Below the pieces are notes generated by a model. The model saw only the letters and a program-made list of their open reading frames with translations. It made no database searches and was not told the DNA's origin. Both the position numbers and the translations under genes were made by a program. Positions 3,221 to 5,801 of a stretch of DNA of 5,801 bases are shown piece after piece (within the stretch, counting starts at the first letter, position 1; every line of letters begins with the position of its first letter). The stretch is from Candidatus Zixiibacteriota bacterium (GTDB taxonomy: Bacteria; Zixibacteria; MSB-5A5; WJJR01): positions 1-5,801 of the forward strand of contig JAGVEK010000120.1 of assembly GCA_020058315.1 (NCBI GenBank), given 5' to 3'.

Positions 3221-5707
3221 CTATCTTGCGTCCAGCTCCTTCCGTACGGCCAGACCCAAGGTCTCGACGGTGTACGGCTTTCTGACGACTCGTCCCGCTC
3301 CCAATTGCAGCGTCATCCTCACTCGTTCCGTTTCGGCATAGCCGCTGGCGACGACGGCTTTCATCTCCGGATGAAGCTTGATGACGCTCTGGTAGGTCTC
3401 CAATCCATCGATGCCTGGATCCATAATCATGTCCAGCACCATCAGGTCGACATGATGGTGTTTCACGTACTCCACAGCTTCCTCTCCGCTAGAGGCCGTT
3501 GAGACCGAGTACCCCAACGTGCTGAGAATCCGCAGGGCCAGTTCCCTCTGCTCACGAGCATCATCCACAACCAGAATGGACTCATGATGGCCCTGGTATT
3601 CGCCAACGGGCACTGCCCGTGCGGTCCGGCACACCTCCTCGGCTGTCACCGGGAAGAAGAGCTCGAATGTGGATCCCTTTCCTTCCACGCTCCGGACATC
3701 GATGTGTCCATGATGGTCTTGCACCACGCCCAACACCACCGACAACCCCAATCCCGTCCCGCTCTTCCCCAGGACCTTCTTTGTGTAGAATGGCTCGAAT
3801 ATCCTTCTGAGATCCTCCGGCGAAATGCTCTCGCCCGTATCTTCAACTCGAAGCGCCGCATAGGTGCCTGCTGGTATCCCTCCACGATCGTTCACACCGA
3901 TATCCACGCATCGGTCGAACGTCGAGACGATCACGTGCCCGCCCTGCGGCTGAGCCTCGAAGGCGTTCGAGAGCAGATTCACTAATGCCCGTCTCAGATG
4001 GACGGGAGAGCCCTTGATGCAGGACAGTGCGAACGCCAACTGAACGTCAACGCTCACCCTCGGGTGATCGAGAGCCAGGCGGCGGTAATCGGGCGAGCTG
4101 AGGCAACCCGCAACCACATCGTTCAGGTTGACGGCCTCATACTGCATGGCTCCGCGCCGGGCGAGCGTCAACAGATCCTCTACGACAGCCGCGGCTCGCT
4201 TGCCGCTCGCCATAATGTTCTCCAACGGTTTTCTCAATGGACTGTCTGCCGGCAAATCCAACAGCAGCAGATCCGGATAGCCTACGAGTCCGGCCAGGAT
4301 GTTGTTCAAATCATGCGCCACACCGCCGGCGAGAACCCCGATGGCTTCCATCTTTTGAGCCATGACGAGCTTTTCCTGCAGTTCCTGTTTGGCCTTTTCC
4401 GCCAGCTGGTGTTCGGCCAGTTCCTGCTCATACAGAAGATTCGCACGGACCAACCCGTCGCGCTGCAGATCGACCGTCATGAAGGCGCGTGAGTAGCGGA
4501 ACGAAAGGAGAATGGCATAAGACAGGGTGAAGACAAACAAACCCACATGCGCGAAGTGGCTGGTGTAGAAGACCTCCTCGATATCCAGAACGTCATTGAT
4601 GACTGTTCCCGTCAGAATGATACAGCCGACAAGAATTACTCTCGCTCCTTCACGGTGTCGCCTGACGGCTCGAACCATGACGTAGATCCCGTAGACGAAG
4701 CACGACACCATGAACAGCTGATAGAACGTGGCGAAGTGTGAGTACACTCTTGCAGGTGTGACGAGGACCACGCCCGCCGAAGCCAGGCTCACCGCGATCG
4801 TGCCACGCAGAACGATCCGGTGAAACTCCTCCGTGAACAGATGATAGATGAACAGCGCGAGGGCGGGGACCGTCAGCGCAGATGTCAGATACTCGACGGC
4901 GACAAACCACTCCCAGTCCAGTCGCGGGAGCAAGTGCAAGGCGTATCGCTCCACCGTGATGAGTATGCGAACTGCAACTATGATGCAGAATAGCCCGAAG
5001 TATACTGGGGACAGATCTCGCCTATTCCTGTGCGGGAACAGGGCGATGTGGTACAGCCCCATGATGATGAGACTGCCAAAGAGGATGAGATCGAATTCCA
5101 GTCGTCGCCCGCGGATGTCATGGATCTGCGCAGGAGTGCCTAACTGGATGACCTCCCATGCCCCTCCCCTTCGGTGATGGAAATTGGATACCTGGTAGAT
5201 CAGCTCGAGGCGACGGGACGTTGGAACAACGTCCACCACCTGGGGAGCATAGCCTGGCGCGGTGAGTTCTGGTGTGGTGCCGGCATTGCCGACGGCGAGA
5301 ATCCTGACGCCATCGGCAAAGACCGTGTAGGCCGTGCCCATGTCCAGGAACTTCAGCGCCAGCACAGATGATGTCCCGGTCAGCATCACCGTCAAGCGGT
5401 AGGTGGCGTAACCGGTGCCGGTCAGTGTGTGGCCGCCAATTGTAAGACCATTCCAGGATCCGGGCACCCTGATGAATCCCGTCTTTTCGGGGTGGCCGGG
5501 AGACCTGAAATCCTCGGGATTCAGGTGCTGCTGCCAGTAGAATTCGTACTCGCCGGAGAGGCTGACTACACCACGTTTCTCCAGGTCCCAGTTGGAGAGA
5601 TCGAGGACGCCTGCTGTGGCGCCGGGTGGGATGTTCTTAGGGCTGTCACAGGACACCAGTGCCAGGGTGACTAGCATCAACGGAAGCCGAAATCGCCGTG
5701 GCATCAT
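3221..5707 (-). CDS. Hybrid sensor histidine kinase with 7TMR-DISM sensor and C-terminal receiver, 828 aa
   Basis: A membrane sensor that autophosphorylates a histidine and passes phosphate to its own receiver. Order: signal peptide with lipobox LVSC (C20); periplasmic jelly-roll domain (about 35-195; SLSGEYEFYWQQ, RVPGSWNG), as in diverse-intracellular-signalling 7TM receptors; seven membrane spans (about 205-406); coiled coil (412-455); HisKA with H465 in VAHDLNN; ATPase domain with N-box N577 and N581, G1 DTGES (D623, G625), FEPFYTKK (637-644) and GTGLGL (650-655); receiver (710-828) with D715, D716, phosphoacceptor D759, S788 and K810. The second glycine of the DxGxG box is Ser627. There is no DNA-binding output, so it must act through a separate partner, not seen here. 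The ATG at 5705-5707 is chosen because signal peptide and lipobox begin there; the next ATG (5704) is equally possible, a TTG at 5743 less so. No convincing Shine-Dalgarno or promoter is visible. It ends with TAG 3221-3223. Confidence 0.93.
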   Translation of the reverse strand: MMPRRFRLPLMLVTLALVSCDSPKNIPPGATAGVLDLSNWDLEKRGVVSLSGEYEFYWQQHLNPEDFRSPGHPEKTGFIRVPGSWNGLTIGGHTLTGTGYATYRLTVMLTGTSSVLALKFLDMGTAYTVFADGVRILAVGNAGTTPELTAPGYAPQVVDVVPTSRRLELIYQVSNFHHRRGGAWEVIQLGTPAQIHDIRGRRLEFDLILFGSLIIMGLYHIALFPHRNRRDLSPVYFGLFCIIVAVRILITVERYALHLLPRLDWEWFVAVEYLTSALTVPALALFIYHLFTEEFHRIVLRGTIAVSLASAGVVLVTPARVYSHFATFYQLFMVSCFVYGIYVMVRAVRRHREGARVILVGCIILTGTVINDVLDIEEVFYTSHFAHVGLFVFTLSYAILLSFRYSRAFMTVDLQRDGLVRANLLYEQELAEHQLAEKAKQELQEKLVMAQKMEAIGVLAGGVAHDLNNILAGLVGYPDLLLLDLPADSPLRKPLENIMASGKRAAAVVEDLLTLARRGAMQYEAVNLNDVVAGCLSSPDYRRLALDHPRVSVDVQLAFALSCIKGSPVHLRRALVNLLSNAFEAQPQGGHVIVSTFDRCVDIGVNDRGGIPAGTYAALRVEDTGESISPEDLRRIFEPFYTKKVLGKSGTGLGLSVVLGVVQDHHGHIDVRSVEGKGSTFELFFPVTAEEVCRTARAVPVGEYQGHHESILVVDDAREQRELALRILSTLGYSVSTASSGEEAVEYVKHHHVDLMVLDMIMDPGIDGLETYQSVIKLHPEMKAVVASGYAETERVRMTLQLGAGRVVRKPYTVETLGLAVRKELDAR

Positions 5708-5784
5708 GCTACGCTGCGTCAGGACACAGCTGACCGCAAGCAACGGCGTTCACGTCCGGCTTTCTTCCGGGCGAAGAAGCATCA

Positions 5785-5801
5785 AGATCGGAAGAGCACA
5801 C
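5785..5801 (+). other. Illumina TruSeq adapter sequence at the contig end (artefact)
   Basis: The last 17 bases read AGATCGGAAGAGCACAC, identical to the beginning of the standard Illumina TruSeq read-1 adapter. This is untrimmed library sequence, not genome. The bases immediately before it (5744-5784) are the presumed upstream region of the kinase gene and include a small hairpin, TTCTTC-CGGGC-GAAGAA (5762-5778). Confidence 0.93.

Noticed and set aside
5705..5743. Longer kinase start at the TTG at 5741-5743
   Set aside because: No Shine-Dalgarno precedes it and it would add 12 residues in front of a well-formed signal peptide that begins at the ATG pair at 5702-5707.

Overview
This 5.8-kb, GC-rich window looks like a whole or terminal metagenomic contig. 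Its last 17 bases match the start of the Illumina TruSeq adapter, so the right edge is a library artefact. The source is a free-living, GC-rich, Gram-negative-type bacterium: it shows a lipoprotein-type signal peptide, a TonB-receptor-like N-terminus and GCCTTCGC/GCGAAGGC inverted repeats. Acidobacteriota (Vicinamibacteria-like) is my best guess from the repeats, the zinc-ribbon protein and the receptor-like N-terminus, but no phylogenetic marker proves it.

Layout, left to right. (1) At 1-68, on the minus strand, the first 11 codons of a gene leave the window behind an extended -10 promoter. (2) At 190-892, on the minus strand, an overlapping gene pair encodes a MNT/AbiEii-like nucleotidyltransferase and a small helical partner, an arrangement that resembles a toxin-antitoxin module. 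(3) At 951-1116, on the plus strand, a tRNA-Leu(CAG) gene has a good promoter whose -35 box lies in the last unit of a 10-bp tandem repeat. A cluster of nested inverted repeats follows the tRNA directly (1116-1304). (4) At 1394-1792, on the plus strand, an intact small gene with a strong Shine-Dalgarno encodes a four-cysteine zinc-ribbon protein of unknown role.

(5) At 1761-2553, on the minus strand, lies the wreck of a type I restriction-modification operon: an HsdM N-terminus joined to unrelated sequence, an apparently intact 102-residue protein, and the first ~68 residues of HsdS. The three reading frames keep 4-bp stop/start overlaps. (6) At 2630-3041 there is a 10-bp inverted repeat, then the start of a TonB-dependent-receptor-like or carboxypeptidase-regulatory-domain protein on the plus strand, broken by a frameshift and lost after ~64 residues. 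(7) At 3221-5707, on the minus strand, is a complete hybrid sensor histidine kinase with a lipobox signal peptide, periplasmic jelly-roll sensor, seven membrane spans, HisKA, ATPase and C-terminal receiver domains.

The intact functions are the kinase, the tRNA, the zinc-ribbon protein and the nucleotidyltransferase pair. The ~1.3 kb between the zinc-ribbon gene and the kinase is a graveyard of truncated genes, consistent with repeated deletion or recombination in an accessory region. I found no CRISPR array, transposase, phage gene or duplicated tRNA end (attachment site). No previously undescribed system is established here. The least-characterised parts are the 102-residue restriction-operon protein, the zinc-ribbon protein and the nucleotidyltransferase pair.
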